From assembly GCF_039555335.1 (NCBI RefSeq), contig NC_092637.1, positions 4,370,038-4,434,037 on the forward strand: DNA of 64,000 nt. Reading direction: 5' to 3'. The stretch comes from Amphiura filiformis. Taxonomy: Eukaryota; Echinodermata; Ophiuroidea; Amphilepidida; Amphiuridae. Below, piece by piece: positions 11,166 through 22,499 of the stretch. A program made the position numbers and the translations under genes. The first letter of the stretch is position 1. Every line of letters begins with the position of its first letter. The notes under the pieces were generated by a model. The model saw only the letters and a program-made list of their open reading frames with translations. It did not search any database and was not told where the DNA came from.

Positions 11166-11602
11166 TGGAGAGGTTGTAATAAAAACAAACGTCGATTAAA
11201 TGAATGTCAATCAATATGAAAAACAGTAATTAATATTAGAACAAAAAAAAAATTGAAATGAAATGAAAGTGACTAGCTTCATTCGTCATGCGAAATATTG
11301 CAAGTAACTAAATGTGTAAAAAGAAGAGTGTAAAATAAGAACGACTATGTGGCAAATACTTGATTTCTTCATATTGAACACACACACACACTCGATCTGC
11401 CATATAATACAGTCATGTTCAAACAAAATCCAGACTAGATACAAAATCACAATACCGATAGACATAAACTTTATACTGTGACGCGCGTAATATAATATTA
11501 ATGTTTGTCTGTTCATTTATTTCTTTATCTATTCATTTATAAAGAATAGTTACTACTGATTTTGCTATTACTATCTTAATATTTATTTATACAACACAAT
11601 CA

Positions 11603-11641
11603 TCTCTCTTTTTGGGAGTTTTGGTGGCTCTGAAAAGAGCC
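11603..11641 (-). terminator. Histone 3' stem-loop and downstream element of H2A
   Basis: On the minus strand GGCTCTTTTCAGAGCC (11626-11641) is the perfect 6-bp stem, 4-nt loop used for SLBP-dependent 3' processing. It lies 27 bases past the H2A stop. It is followed by ACCA and a purine-rich U7-type histone downstream element (CTCCCAAAAAGAGAG). Confidence 0.95.
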
Positions 11642-11668
11642 GTTTGTTTATGGGGAAATGACAGAAGT

Positions 11669-12076
<408 letters not shown>

Positions 12077-12104
12077 TCAAACTGAATGGCGAAACACATC
12101 CGCC

Positions 12105-12125
12105 GATCTGCTTATATACCACTTC
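12105..12125 (-). promoter_or_regulatory. TATA box of H2A
   Basis: The minus strand reads GGTATATAAG across 12111-12120, 68 bases before the H2A ATG, which is typical spacing for a histone gene with a leader of a few tens of bases. Confidence 0.8.
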
Positions 12126-12199
12126 GGGCGGATCCTGCCACATTGCACTCGCCCGGAAATCGACCATTCAGCTTGCGCCGTGCATTCGGCGCAGTGTTG

Positions 12200-13290
12200 T
12201 GTCCGCAAATTTCAACACTTGGGGTTTTTGTCTTTATGTGCCTGCATTCTCAAATCCTTCGATTAAACCTTGCAAACACCAATTGAAGACCGTAGTGGAT
12301 AATGTACTCAAGAGCCATTTTGGCGAAAATGAGTTATTGACTGTTTTGAAGTCTTTGGGGTTTAGCAATTTTTTTCTCAAAATGTTGACCAATATGACCC
12401 CTCAGAAATAGGGGTCACGTGAGGGGTCAACTGGGGTCAAATTTTCAAATTGGTCTGATCACTATCAAATTAGTGTCAAATTGCTCGTTGGGTCACAAGG
12501 ATTACAAAAATATATGGTTTGTCATATCTACAACATTTAGTTAAGGAGTTATAAGCTCAAGATCAACCAAAGGTCAAACGAGGTCAAATTTTAAGCAATA
12601 TCCGGTTTACACAAATGATACATCAAATTGTTCCTCTCTATATGGGCATTCCAAAAATATATACTTCTAACTTATATTGCCATTCAATTTTGAGAAAAAT
12701 CCATTTGTTTACAGCTAACCACTGATTGTAGTGGAAAAAAGACTCAAGTGCAAGATATCGATTATTGATTATAGAAAATCAATAAGTAACAAAGTATTAA
12801 TTTATAGCTGTAAAAGAATAATAGTGAATATAAAATTACTCCTGCAAGTTTTAGTACAAAATAATAAAGTTTGTGATCAGCAGATAAATTTCAAAACTTT
12901 AGACCCCATTTTCTCAGAACTAGTATTTTGGCACGTGAGCACTTCTTCCACTACAGTCTTCAATTTATGTAAACGCCATTACTTCGCATCCTTGATCTTT
13001 GCTCCTACGTCCTTGATCTTTGCTCCTACGTCCTTGATCCTTGATTTTTGACTTCAAATCTACAGTCAATTCACACCAAATCACTCTTTTTCACTATGGG
13101 AACTACAACGGGTTTAAAATAAAAGAGAGAGAAAACATATCTCTTTTCTTTCTTTTTTTTATTGCAGCAACTTTGTTAATACATTTGCATGCATTCAGTT
13201 TTCTTCTTTTCTTTTCTTGTTTGATCTTCTTCAAAATAGATTCGTGTTATATTAATTCAATGATAATGATAACTTGGGAAATGTTTGAAA
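12200..13290. other. H2A-H2B intergenic region with GACCCC/CACGTG repeat
   Basis: No gene was recognised. From about 12380 to 12600 the sequence has repeated (A)GGGGTCAA and GACCCCT words around GTCACGTGAGGGGTCAAC. A related stretch in the opposite orientation lies at about 29833-29885 within a MITE, so this is probably a relic of that family. Near 12990-13035 the unit TCCTTGATCTTTGCTCCTACG is repeated about twice. Confidence 0.5.
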
Positions 13291-13296
13291 GCGTTC

Positions 13297-13402
13297 TATA
13301 TAAATCAGCCCCACACAGGCAAGCAGGCGGGAAATTAACAGCCCGCCCTTTACGCAGGATCCGTTTTTGGATCCCTAATTTGCATACGAGTCGACATAAA
13401 TA
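13297..13402 (+). promoter_or_regulatory. H2B promoter: E2F-like site, octamer and TATA boxes
   Basis: GGCGGGAAA at 13326-13334 matches an E2F site. ATTTGCAT at 13378-13385 is a perfect octamer, the hallmark of H2B promoters (POU/Oct-1 control at S phase). ATAAATA at 13396-13402 lies just after it as a TATA box 42 bases before the ATG. A second TATA-like sequence (TATATAAAT) lies at 13297-13305. Which one is used cannot be decided here. Confidence 0.75.
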
Positions 13403-13443
13403 CGACCGCGCGGCAACTTCCGCAATCACTCTAGTGCGTAAAC

Positions 13444-13812
13444 ATGTCTCCCAAAGCAAGTGGTAAAGGTGCGAAGAAAGCAGGAAAGGCTCGGGGTCGC
13501 CCAGCCGGGGTTGCTGGTAAAAGACGTAGGCGCAGAAAGGAAAGCTACGGTATCTACATCTACAAGGTGTTGAAGCAGGTTCATCCAGACACTGGTATAT
13601 CAAGCCGTGCCATGAGCATCATGAACAGTTTCGTCAACGACATCTTCGATCGCATCGCCGGGGAAGCTTCTCGCCTAGCTAATTACAACAAGAAGTCCAC
13701 GATCAGCAGCCGAGAGGTACAGACTGCTGTCCGTCTTCTTCTACCTGGAGAGCTGGCCAAACACGCTGTCAGCGAAGGCACAAAGGCTGTCACCAAATAT
13801 ACAACGTCCTAG
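13444..13812 (+). CDS. H2B: Histone H2B
   Basis: Core nucleosome protein, partner of H2A. The 122-residue product is intronless. The basic tail begins [16 protein letters not shown]. The histone fold is intact ([56 protein letters not shown]). The C-terminal ubiquitination site lysine in [11 protein letters not shown] is kept, but the protein stops at TTS without the final lysine found in most animal H2Bs. It has an octamer-bearing promoter and a canonical stem-loop 26 bases past the stop. It is the first of two plus-strand histone genes; H4 follows after about 620 bases. Confidence 0.97.
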   Translation: MSPKASGKGAKKAGKARGRPAGVAGKRRRRRKESYGIYIYKVLKQVHPDTGISSRAMSIMNSFVNDIFDRIAGEASRLANYNKKSTISSREVQTAVRLLLPGELAKHAVSEGTKAVTKYTTS

Positions 13813-13838
13813 TAAATGTGCTTTGCATAAAAACAAAC

Positions 13839-13876
13839 GGCTCTTTTCAGAGCCACCACAAGTTCCAAAAAGAGAT
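13839..13876 (+). terminator. Histone 3' stem-loop and downstream element of H2B
   Basis: GGCTCTTTTCAGAGCC at 13839-13854 is the perfect histone stem-loop, preceded by AACAAAC and followed by ACCAC and the U7-type element CCAAAAAGAGAT at 13865-13876. The stem-loop and the bases before it are identical to those of H2A. Confidence 0.95.
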
Positions 13877-14221
13877 ATGATTATTGTGTTGTAAATTTGT
13901 TAAGAATTTCATTGCTTCAAATTCAATAAAACTATATAAAATATTAAATAAAACTATATAAAATCAGTAGACCAATACGAATATATTAATGTTATAGATA
14001 TTGTATAACGTTTAATCACTGGAAGATGAATAGAGTGAACTATATGAAAGAATTAAGTGCACATCGACACAAAATCTGACATTAAGATGGGTATGAAACA
14101 CATCAGTTTGGGTAGGTGCTGTTTTTTTACCAATTGTTATTATCTCTTCAGTTCGCGATAATTACTAGTCGTGTTAGTAAGTGTTAATATCATTCAATGT
14201 AGAGCATTTAAAAGTGCGTAC

Positions 14222-14746
<525 letters not shown>

Positions 14747-15642
14747 AATACTGCAGCTTCTTTTTTTGGCTTAGTGTATTTAGAAGGGCAACGATTTGAT
14801 GAATCCAACTGTATGTAACATCAAGTTTATGAGAATATATTCATTATTAGGACCCACATTTATTTGGACAACAAAATATTTTTGCTGAACCATATAAAAT
14901 GGTATCAGCATATTATAAGTGTATCTTTCTTACTTTTTACTTATTATAACTAAATTCTTTCATTTTGGATGTAATTATATCCACTTTTTTGTGTGGCAAA
15001 TAATGATTTTGAATTTCCAAATCATTATCCAAATAGATACAATGTTTTAGGACAGACTTGTTGCAGTCTAAAATGTTTTTTTATTGTTATTATCAGTATT
15101 ATAACATGGTAGACTTGGAACACATCTTTAATTAGCATACGGGCGTATCACACCAAACTAAATTAATTTTTATCTCAGAAAAAAAAAAAAAAAAAACTTG
15201 GATGGCTTAAAGTAAGCATTAAAATGAGCAGAAATTTGCATAATTTTGGCTAAATTTGAATTGGTTATGATAAGTAATAGTAAATCCTGCAAGTACATCA
15301 CTGATGGGAGATCGAGATTGTTTTAATGATTTTAAGCAGCATTTTCTATAGAAAAACACTGGCATCACTTTCAAGCCGATTTGGTGATCTGCGCCCTTAT
15401 AGTGCCAATTATAGTTTTCAGCAGAGGACCTCAGCGGTCTGCCAATTCGGCGCAGTTTATGGCGTATACGCAAGTGTGCTTCTGAATGGCTAATTGAAAC
15501 ACGTCATCATCACATCTGCACCTCATTCGCTGGTCAAGCTGTAGATCTATGATACATCGGTATGCATAATTTGCATAAAAGCAATGACATTGAAAAAATT
15601 TGTCCTTGTACTATACAGACCACATTCTTCATCACAGACTTA
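14747..15642. other. H4 3' flank, nothing firm; A-run at 15179-15196
   Basis: AT-rich. There is no histone stem-loop. A run of about 18 A bases at 15179-15196 is not preceded by a canonical AATAAA. No repeat family was recognised. Confidence 0.5.
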
Positions 15643-15867
15643 AGGTCCGTTCATACTACCACCGCATTTGCGATGCATTGCTTTGCGATGCGGTGCGTTG
15701 TCGCACTACATCGTAAACTACTGCATTGCGATATCGCAATTAAGTTAAATACATTTTAACTTGGAAATGCGACGAGTTGCGTTGAGTTGCGGCAAAAAGT
15801 ACTCGATAAATCGGTATCGCAAAGCAACGCATCGCATCGCATATGCGGTGGTAGTATGAACGGATCT
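15643..15867. mobile_element. PIF/Harbinger-like MITE with TTA target duplication
   Basis: A 225-bp element. The left end begins AGGTCCGTTCATACTACCAC and the right end is the complement of AGATCCGTTCATACTACCAC, flanked on both sides by TTA (15640-15642 and 15868-15870). A 3-bp TWA-type duplication is typical of PIF/Harbinger elements. The interior repeats GCGATGC/GCATCGC words. Non-autonomous, no coding capacity. Confidence 0.75.
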
Positions 15868-15889
15868 TTATATTCACATAGCCATATTA

Positions 15890-15975
15890 ACAGGTACAGG
15901 TACCTGTACAGAGACTCCGACCCCGGGCCCCGGGCCCCGGCCCCAACACACCCCCACTCCCACCCACACACACAA
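15890..15975. repeat. Low-complexity GC- then CA-rich tract
   Basis: GGTACAGGTACCTGTACAG is followed by GGGCCCCGGGCCCCGG and a CCACACACACA tract. It is simple sequence and far more GC-rich than its surroundings. Confidence 0.7.
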
Positions 15976-16139
15976 TGACAACAATGTTCTTCAAAAAACA
16001 ACTGTATTTTATCAAGGTAATTAAAGACCCCAGTCCTCCCATACGGTAACCTATAACCCTAAACCCTAGTATAGTGTGTAAAAAAGGTCATGTGGTAGGG
16101 CTAACATAGGAAGGGAGTTGCTTCGTCGGGATTTTAATA

Positions 16140-16372
16140 TGAAGACCTGAGTTTAAAAAAACCGTAAGTCAACTTGGCTCCTCAACATGTATACACTAAA
16201 GTTGTTTCGTATAGTTTGGTAATGTTTTATACATGTTCAGGGGTCAAAACAAACCTTTCACAACCTTCACAATGTATTAAACATTATAAAACCCTAAGAA
16301 ATTATACGTAACTTTAGTGTATACATGTTGAGGGCCAGATGGACTTACGGTCTACTTGTGCTCAGGTCTTCT
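16140..16372. mobile_element. MITE, TGAAGACCTGAG family, copy 1
   Basis: The ends are inverted repeats of about 65 bases: TGAAGACCTGAG, then CCGTAAGTC, then CTCAACATGTATACACTAAA. TA flanks both ends (16138-16139 and 16373-16374), fitting a Tc1/mariner-type target. It shares its outer 20 or so bases with the element at 29341-29991. Confidence 0.8.
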
Positions 16373-17212
16373 TATGTTTCGATGATTCGCGACGTACGGT
16401 GTTTCGCATTGAACGTTTATCCGATTTAAATTTTATCTTTAAATGTCAAGGCTAGAAACATTGCACTTCTCACCTCCCACCCCACCTAGGACACTAATTC
16501 AACCCATAACAATTTTCTAGGATTATTACACACGTCTTATAGAAAATGTCATACCCTTTTCAGTGCCTTTTTCTTAATATCTTATCTCTAACAATTCGCT
16601 ATGGGGACAGAGCGTGCACAATGTTTAATGAAAAATTGATATGCGATCAGTTTGACCTATTTTCAGAAATAGCGACCGTTATCAGTACGGCTAGGTGTTT
16701 GTCAGTGCAGATTATATCGGAAACTTGCTGACCAGTATGTACCTTCTAAATGTCCACATAATCATTTTCAGTGAATCATATGAAGTGTTCTAGGGCTAGA
16801 GGGTCTTTACCAAACTTAAAGCCAAACGTTTCCACTTTACATAAATTTGTTTAATGATTGTTCGCAGCCATTTTTGTCACGTAAACAACTACAAAAAAAT
16901 AAACAAACAAAAACAAAACCAAAACAAGAACAATCGCTGCTAATTCTTAATCAATCTTAATCATTCCGACTTGTTTGCAAGCAGATGTGGTATCAGATTG
17001 CAGCTTAAAATGATTTCATTGTCTTTACTTTCAATTAATTTAGTTCAAAGCAAGAACAACTCAAACTAGTATTAAGGACTTCTATTATGTCGGTTTTTAT
17101 AAGGACAATATCAGAATTTCATAAAGGCGCTGGAACTGACAATAGCGATATTAACACAGAATAGCAACACTGACTGCTAATATGCAATTATCAATGTGAG
17201 GCTTTGAAATTA
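16373..17212. other. Intergenic, nothing recognised
   Basis: No gene or repeat was recognised. The sequence leads into the satellite complex. Confidence 0.4.
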
Positions 17213-17640
17213 GCGCAATTATGATAAGAATTTGTTGAAATTAGCGCAATTATCAACCATCTTTTGAAATTAGCGCAATTATGAATTAAACGTTGCAATT
17301 ATGAAACTTTCAAAATGCTCCATGAAAATAGCGCAATTATGATAATAACTTTTCCAAATTAGCGCAATTATCAACCCCATTTTGAAATTAGCGCAATTTT
17401 GAACTAAACATTGCAATTATGAATCTTTCACAATGCTCAATGAAAATAGCGCAATTATGACAATAACTTGTTGAAATTAGCGCAATTATCAACTGCATTT
17501 TGAAATTAGCGCAATTATGAACTCAACGTTGCAATTATGATGAAAATAGTGCAATTATGATAATAACTTGTTCAAATTAGCGCAATTATCAACCCCATTT
17601 TGAAATTAGCGCAATTATGAAGTCAACATTGCAATTATGA
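17213..17640. repeat. Tandem array, about 119-bp unit rich in AGCGCAATTA
   Basis: Three to four units begin at about 17250, 17370, 17489 and 17590. Each holds TTGAAATTAGCGCAATTATG, AACRTTGCAATTATGA, a CTTTCACAATGCTCAATG-type spacer (deleted in the third unit) and GAAAATAGCGCAATTATGA. The units are more diverged than those of the 89-bp array to the right. Confidence 0.85.
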
Positions 17641-17652
17641 AACTTTCACAAA

Positions 17653-18360
17653 ATGCAAGTGATAATTGCGCTATTCCGCTATTTTCATCAAAATTGCGCA
17701 ATTTTGCGCTAAATTGCGCAATTTTCAGATTTTCACTTTACCTCTTCATTGAAGTGATAATTGCGCTATTCCGCTATTTTCAACCAAATTACGCAATTGT
17801 GCGCTAAATTGCGCAATTTTCAGATGTTCACTCGCAATTTTGAACTAAACATTGCAATTATGAATCTTTCACAATGCTCAATGAAAATAGCGCAATTATG
17901 ACAATAACTTGTTGAAATTAGCGCAATTATTTGCGCAAAATTTTGCGCTAAATTGCGCAATTAAATTGCGCAATTTTCAGATTTTCACTTTACCTCTTCA
18001 TTGAAGTGATAATTGCGCTATTCCGCTATTTTCAACAAAATTGCGCAATTTTGCGCTAAATTGCGCAATTTTCAAATTTCCAGATGTTCACTTTACCTCT
18101 TCATTCAAGTGATAATTGCGCTATTCCGCTATTTTCAAAAAATTGCGCAATTTTGCGCTAAATTGCGCAATTTTCAAATTTTCACTTTACCTCTTTATTG
18201 AAGTGATAATTGCGCTATTCCGCTATTTTCAAAAAATTGCGCAATTTTGCGCTAAATGACACAATTTTCAGATTTTCACTTTACCTCCTCATTCAAGTGA
18301 TAATTGCGCTATTCCGCTATTTCCACAAAATGGCGCAATTTTGCCCTACATTTTGCAATT
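17653..18360. repeat. Tandem array of about 93-103-bp units, inverted relative of the 89-bp satellite
   Basis: Units start with GTGATAATTGCGCTATTCCG at about 17660, 17753, 18007, 18110, 18204 and 18297. They continue with AAATTGCGCAATTTTGCGC and TTTTCACTTTACCTC. Read on the opposite strand, the same order of words (CACTTTACC, AGTGATAAT, GCGCTATT, CGCTATTTTCA, TTGCGCAATTTT) makes up the 89-bp monomer at 19.5-21.7 kb. A block at about 17831-17927 interrupts the array and copies the 119-bp unit. Confidence 0.85.
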
Positions 18361-18374
18361 TCCAGATTCTAATT

Positions 18375-19110
18375 TCCTTAATAACATACACCCAGCAGCC
18401 CAAACGTTTCGGGAACATGCTCCAAGTGGGACCAGAACGGAAGGGCCCGCAGAGCAAGAAATAAACTGTGAACTGCTAATTTTTTCATAACATACACGCA
18501 GCAGCCCAAACGTTTCGAGAACATGCTCCAAGTGGGACCAGAACGGAAGAACCCCGCAGGGCAAGAAAGAAACTGTGAACTGCTAATTTTTTAATAACAT
18601 GCACGCAGCAGCCCAAACGTTTCGAGAACATGCTCCCAGTGGGACCACAACGGAAGAGCCCCGCAGGGCAAGTAAGGAAGTGTGAACTGTTAGGTCTGAT
18701 GTGTTAGGTCTTTCTTAAGAAATTGATGTTTATGCAGTTTAAGTGCGAACTGTTATTGAGAAATTTTGAGAATTTCACTTTACCTCTTCATTCTACTGTT
18801 CAACGTTTACGCATACACGCAGCAGCCCAAACGTTTCGAGAACATACTCCCAGTGGGACCAGAACGGAAGAGCCCCGCAGGGTAAGAAAGAAACTGAACT
18901 GCTCATTTCTTTAATAACATACACGCAGCAGCGGAAACGTTTCGAGAACGTGCTCGAAGTGGGACCAAAACGGAAGAGCCCCGCAGGGCAAGTAAGAAAG
19001 TGTGAAGTCTTAGGTCTGACGTGTTAGGTCTGATGGTTACGCATTTCCTTCACATCTGGGGATTTACGGCCAAAATGTGTTTCTATTTTTCTTAATAACA
19101 TACATGCAGC
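18375..19110. repeat. Tandem array, about 107-bp unit with CAGCAGCCCAAACGTTTCG
   Basis: Units begin at ATAACATACACNCAGCAGCC at about 18381, 18487 and 18594. After a spacer there are units at about 18810 and 18914 and a stub at about 19088. Each contains GAACATGCTCC, AGTGGGACCAGAACGGAAG and CCCCGCAGGGCAAG. It is unrelated to the ATTGCGCAAT satellites on either side. The minus-strand open frame with repeated GLLRVCY-like residues follows from the repeat and is not a gene. Confidence 0.85.
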
Positions 19111-19270
19111 AGCCGAACGGGTTTTTCCATCTATTGCATTTACCCATCTCTTTGTAACACTTTTCCACTTCCGAGAAATAAAATTCTTATGATGCAATAA
19201 CTGTAACGATGTCGTTTCCTTTCTGTATCTTTCAACTACTTTAACTTCTCATTGACGACTCTTCTTATTC

Positions 19271-19480
19271 ATGTAACACGATCTGCTCCATGGAAGCCAA
19301 AGTCGAGTCGACAGATTTGCATTGTAAATCATAATAAAAATTTGGAGTACGGCAAAAAAAATTCCGGGGGGGGGGCACTCAACTTTATAAGTGACGGGTA
19401 TGTGCCGGCGCGGCGTCGCAAGTAGGAGCCTATCGGGTAGAAAGCGTCATTTTAAAAAAGGGGTCATTGGCTACAAACAA
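19271..19480. repeat. Two repeat relics at the edge of the 89-bp satellite
   Basis: At 19271-19330 the string ATGTAACACGATCTGCTCC is related to the terminus of the MITE at 2229-2472. At about 19362-19480 a G10 run leads into CACTCAACTTTATAAGTGAC, GGTATGTGCCGGCGCGGC and AAAGCGTCATTTT, which looks like the end of a separate dispersed element. The satellite starts directly after it. Confidence 0.5.
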
Positions 19481-19483
19481 AAT

Positions 19484-21690
19484 GAATAGCGAAATAGCGC
19501 TATTATCACTTGAGTGGTGGGGTAAAGTGAAAATTGCAAAATTGCGCAATTTTGTCTAAAGGCCATTTTGAAAATAGCGAAATAGCGCTATTATCACTTG
19601 AGTGGTGGGGTAAAGTGAAAATTGAATAATTGCGCAATTTTGTCTAAAGGCCATTTTGAAAATAGCGAAATAGCGCTATTATCACTTGAGTGGTGGGGTA
19701 AAGTGAAAATTGCATAATTGCGCAATTTTGTTTTTAAGGCCATTTTGAAAATAGCGAAATAGCGCTATTATCACTTGAGTGGTGGGGTAAAGTGAAAATT
19801 GCAAAATTGCGCAATTTTGTCTAAAGGCCATTTTGGAAAATAGCGAAATAGCGCTATTATCACTTGAGTGGTGGGGTAAAGTGAAAATTGCAAAATTGCG
19901 CAATTTTGTCTAAAGGCCATTTTGAAAATAGCGAAATAGCGCTATTATCACTTGAGTGGTGGGGTAAAGTGAAAATTGCATAATTGCGCAATTTTGTCTA
20001 AAGGCCATTTTTGAAAATAGCGAAATAGCGCTATTATCACTGGAGTGGTGGGGTAAAGTGAAAATTGCAAAATTGCGCAATTTTGTCTAAAGGCCATTTT
20101 GAAAATAGCGAAATAGCGCTATTATCACTTGAGTGGTGGGGTAAAGTGAAAATTGCAAAATTGCGCAATTTTGTCTAAAGGCCATTTTGAAAATAGCGAA
20201 ATAGCGCTATTATCACTTGAGTGGTGGGGTAAAGTGAAAATTGCATAATTGCGCAATTTTGTCTAAAGGCCATTTTGAAAATAGCGAAATAGCGCTATTA
20301 TCACTTGAGTGGTGGGGTAAAGTGAAAATTGCAAAATTGCGCAATTTTGTCTAAAGGCCATTTTTGAAAATAGCGAAATAGCGCTATTATCACTTGAGTG
20401 GTGGGGTAAAGTGAAAATTGCAAAATTGCGCAATTTTGTCTAAAGGCCATTTTTGAAAATAGCGAAATAGCGCTATTATCACTTGAGTGGTGGGGTAAAG
20501 TGAAAATTGCATAATTGCGCAATTTTGTCTAAAGGCCATTTTTGACAATAGCGAAATAGCGCTATTATCACTGGAGTGGTGGGGTAAAGTGAAAATTGCA
20601 AAATTGCGCAATTTTGTCTAAAGGCCATTTTTGAAAATAGCGAAATAGCGCTATTATCACTTGAGTGGTGGGGTAAAGTGAAAATTGCAAAATTGCGCAA
20701 TTTTGTCTAAAGGCCATTTTGAAAATAGCGAAATAGCGCTATTATCACTTGAGTGGTGGGGTAAAGTGAAAATTGCATAATTGCGCAATTTTGTCTAAAG
20801 GCCATTTTGAAAATAGCGAAATAGCGCTATTATCACTTGAGTGGTGGGGTAAAGTGAAAATTGCAAAATTGCGCAATTTTGTCTAAAGGCCATTTTTGAA
20901 AATAGCGAAATAGCGCTATTATCACTTGAGTGGTGGGGTAAAGTGAAAATTGCAAAATTGCGCAATTTTGTCTAAAGGCCATTTTGAAAATAGCGAAATA
21001 GCGCTATTATCACTTGAGTGGTGGGGTAAAGTGAAAATTGCATAATTGCGCAATTTTGTTTAAAGGCCATTTTGAAAATAGCGAAATAGCGCTATTATCA
21101 CTTGAGTGGTGGGGTAAAGTGAAAATTGCAAAATTGCCAATTTTGTCTAAAGGCCATTTTGGAAAATAGCGAAATAGCGCTATTATCACTTGAGTGGTGG
21201 GGTAAAGTGAAAATTGCAAAATTGCGCAATTTTGTCTAAAGGCCATTTTGAAAATAGCGAAATAGCGCTATTATCACTTGAGTGGTGGGGTAAAGTGAAA
21301 ATTTCATAATTGCGCAATTTTGTCTAAAGGCCATTTTTGAAAATAGCGAAATAGCGCTATTATCACTGGAGTGGTGGGGTAAAGTGAAAATTGCAAAATT
21401 GCGCAATTTTGTCTAAAGGCCATTTTGAAAATAGCGAAATAGCGCTATTATCACTTGAGTGGTGGGGTAAAGTGAAAATTGCAAAATTGCGCAATTTTGT
21501 CTAAAGGCCAGTTTTGAAAATAGCGAAATAGCGCTATTATCACTTGAGTGGTGGGGTAAAGTGAAAATTGCAAAATTGCGCAATTTTGTCTAAAGGCCAT
21601 TTTGAAAATAGCGAAATAGCGCTATTATCACTTGAGTGGTGGGGTAAAGTGAAAATTGCATAATTGCGCAATTTTGTCTAAGAGCCATTT
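19484..21690. repeat. 89-bp satellite array, about 25 monomers, with higher-order pattern
   Basis: The monomer contains AATAGCGAAATAGCGCTATT, ATCACTTGAGTGGTGGGGTA, AAGTGAAAATTGCAAAATTG and CGCAATTTTGTCTAAAGGCC. Most copies differ only at a few sites. Two monomer types alternate: A (TTGCAAAATTGCGC) and B (TTGCATAATTGCGC). Read left to right the order is mainly A-A-B repeated, and a CACTGGAGTGG variant marks the first A in several trimers. Each monomer has two perfect palindromes, AATTGCGCAATT and ATAGCGCTAT. The 70-80-residue minus-strand open frames here are satellite artefacts. Confidence 0.95.
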
Positions 21691-21880
21691 TCACCAAACT
21701 GATTTTCTTCTAAGTCTAAAAAGTACACTGATAATAGCGAAATTAGCACTTTTTGATAATAGCAGTGCTATTATCGCAATTATGTGTAGAAACGAATGAC
21801 AAAATAGCGCAATTGCGTCTAGTATAAAAAAGAGCGCTAATTTCGCTATTATCAGTTATAGCGCCTTTCTCCAGAATTTT
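21691..21880. repeat. Degenerate tail of the satellite
   Basis: After the last recognisable monomer the words GATAATAGCGAAATTAGC, GCTATTATCGCAATTATG and GCGCTAATTTCGCTATTATC continue without a fixed period, as expected at a decaying array edge. Confidence 0.7.
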
Positions 21881-22499
21881 GACAAATGGGATAATCCTTA
21901 ATGATAAGGGGATGAACTTCGCAGTGTATGTGACGGTAATCCATGTATTAGTAAAGCGTTGGTTTGATGAATATTTTTGTAAACACAGCGTTATCATAGC
22001 GTGTCAAAGGGCAAATTTAATAACAAAAGTGAAAATTCTCGAGTGAAAATTACAAATTTAGTCAATGGAATGATTTATATCCAAAATATTATCTTTATTT
22101 TTCATTGATGTGACCCCATGTGGTGACCCCTTAATAACCTTCGAACATAATGTCAATGCGTGTGTTCACGTGGCATCACTCTGCCATGGTATACACGTGC
22201 ATCGTTTTTGATTTGCAACGTTTGAAAATCCACCAACATTCATATACTGGTATCAATCTTTGTCAAATTAGAGTGTTTGGTAGCAAATTTGGTATCGAAT
22301 TGGAGCTAACAAGATTTTCCACACGACCTTATCAAACAAATTGTCATAATTGACACCACTGCGGGCTTTCTTTATTTGAGCAGTTTATTTGGTTAACAGT
22401 TAAAAACATCAACGTTCAGATAAACAATATGCATTGATTATTTTATTCCATTCTACTTCTTTATATCTTGTGCTAATGTCATAACGCAGCAGAACATTA
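21881..22499. other. Intergenic, nothing recognised
   Basis: No gene or repeat family was recognised. Confidence 0.4.

Noticed and set aside
18346-18564. Minus-strand open frame with repeated PFWSHLEHVLETFGLLRVCY-like residues
   Set aside because: It follows exactly from the 107-bp tandem array and has no start context, splice sites or domain.
19682-21246. Series of 73-84-residue minus-strand open frames (IALFRYFQ... repeats)
   Set aside because: They are translations of the 89-bp satellite. Since 89 is not a multiple of three they shift frame each unit and are artefacts.
17213-21690. CRISPR array
   Set aside because: Units are full tandem repeats without unique spacers, in a eukaryotic genome; it is satellite DNA.
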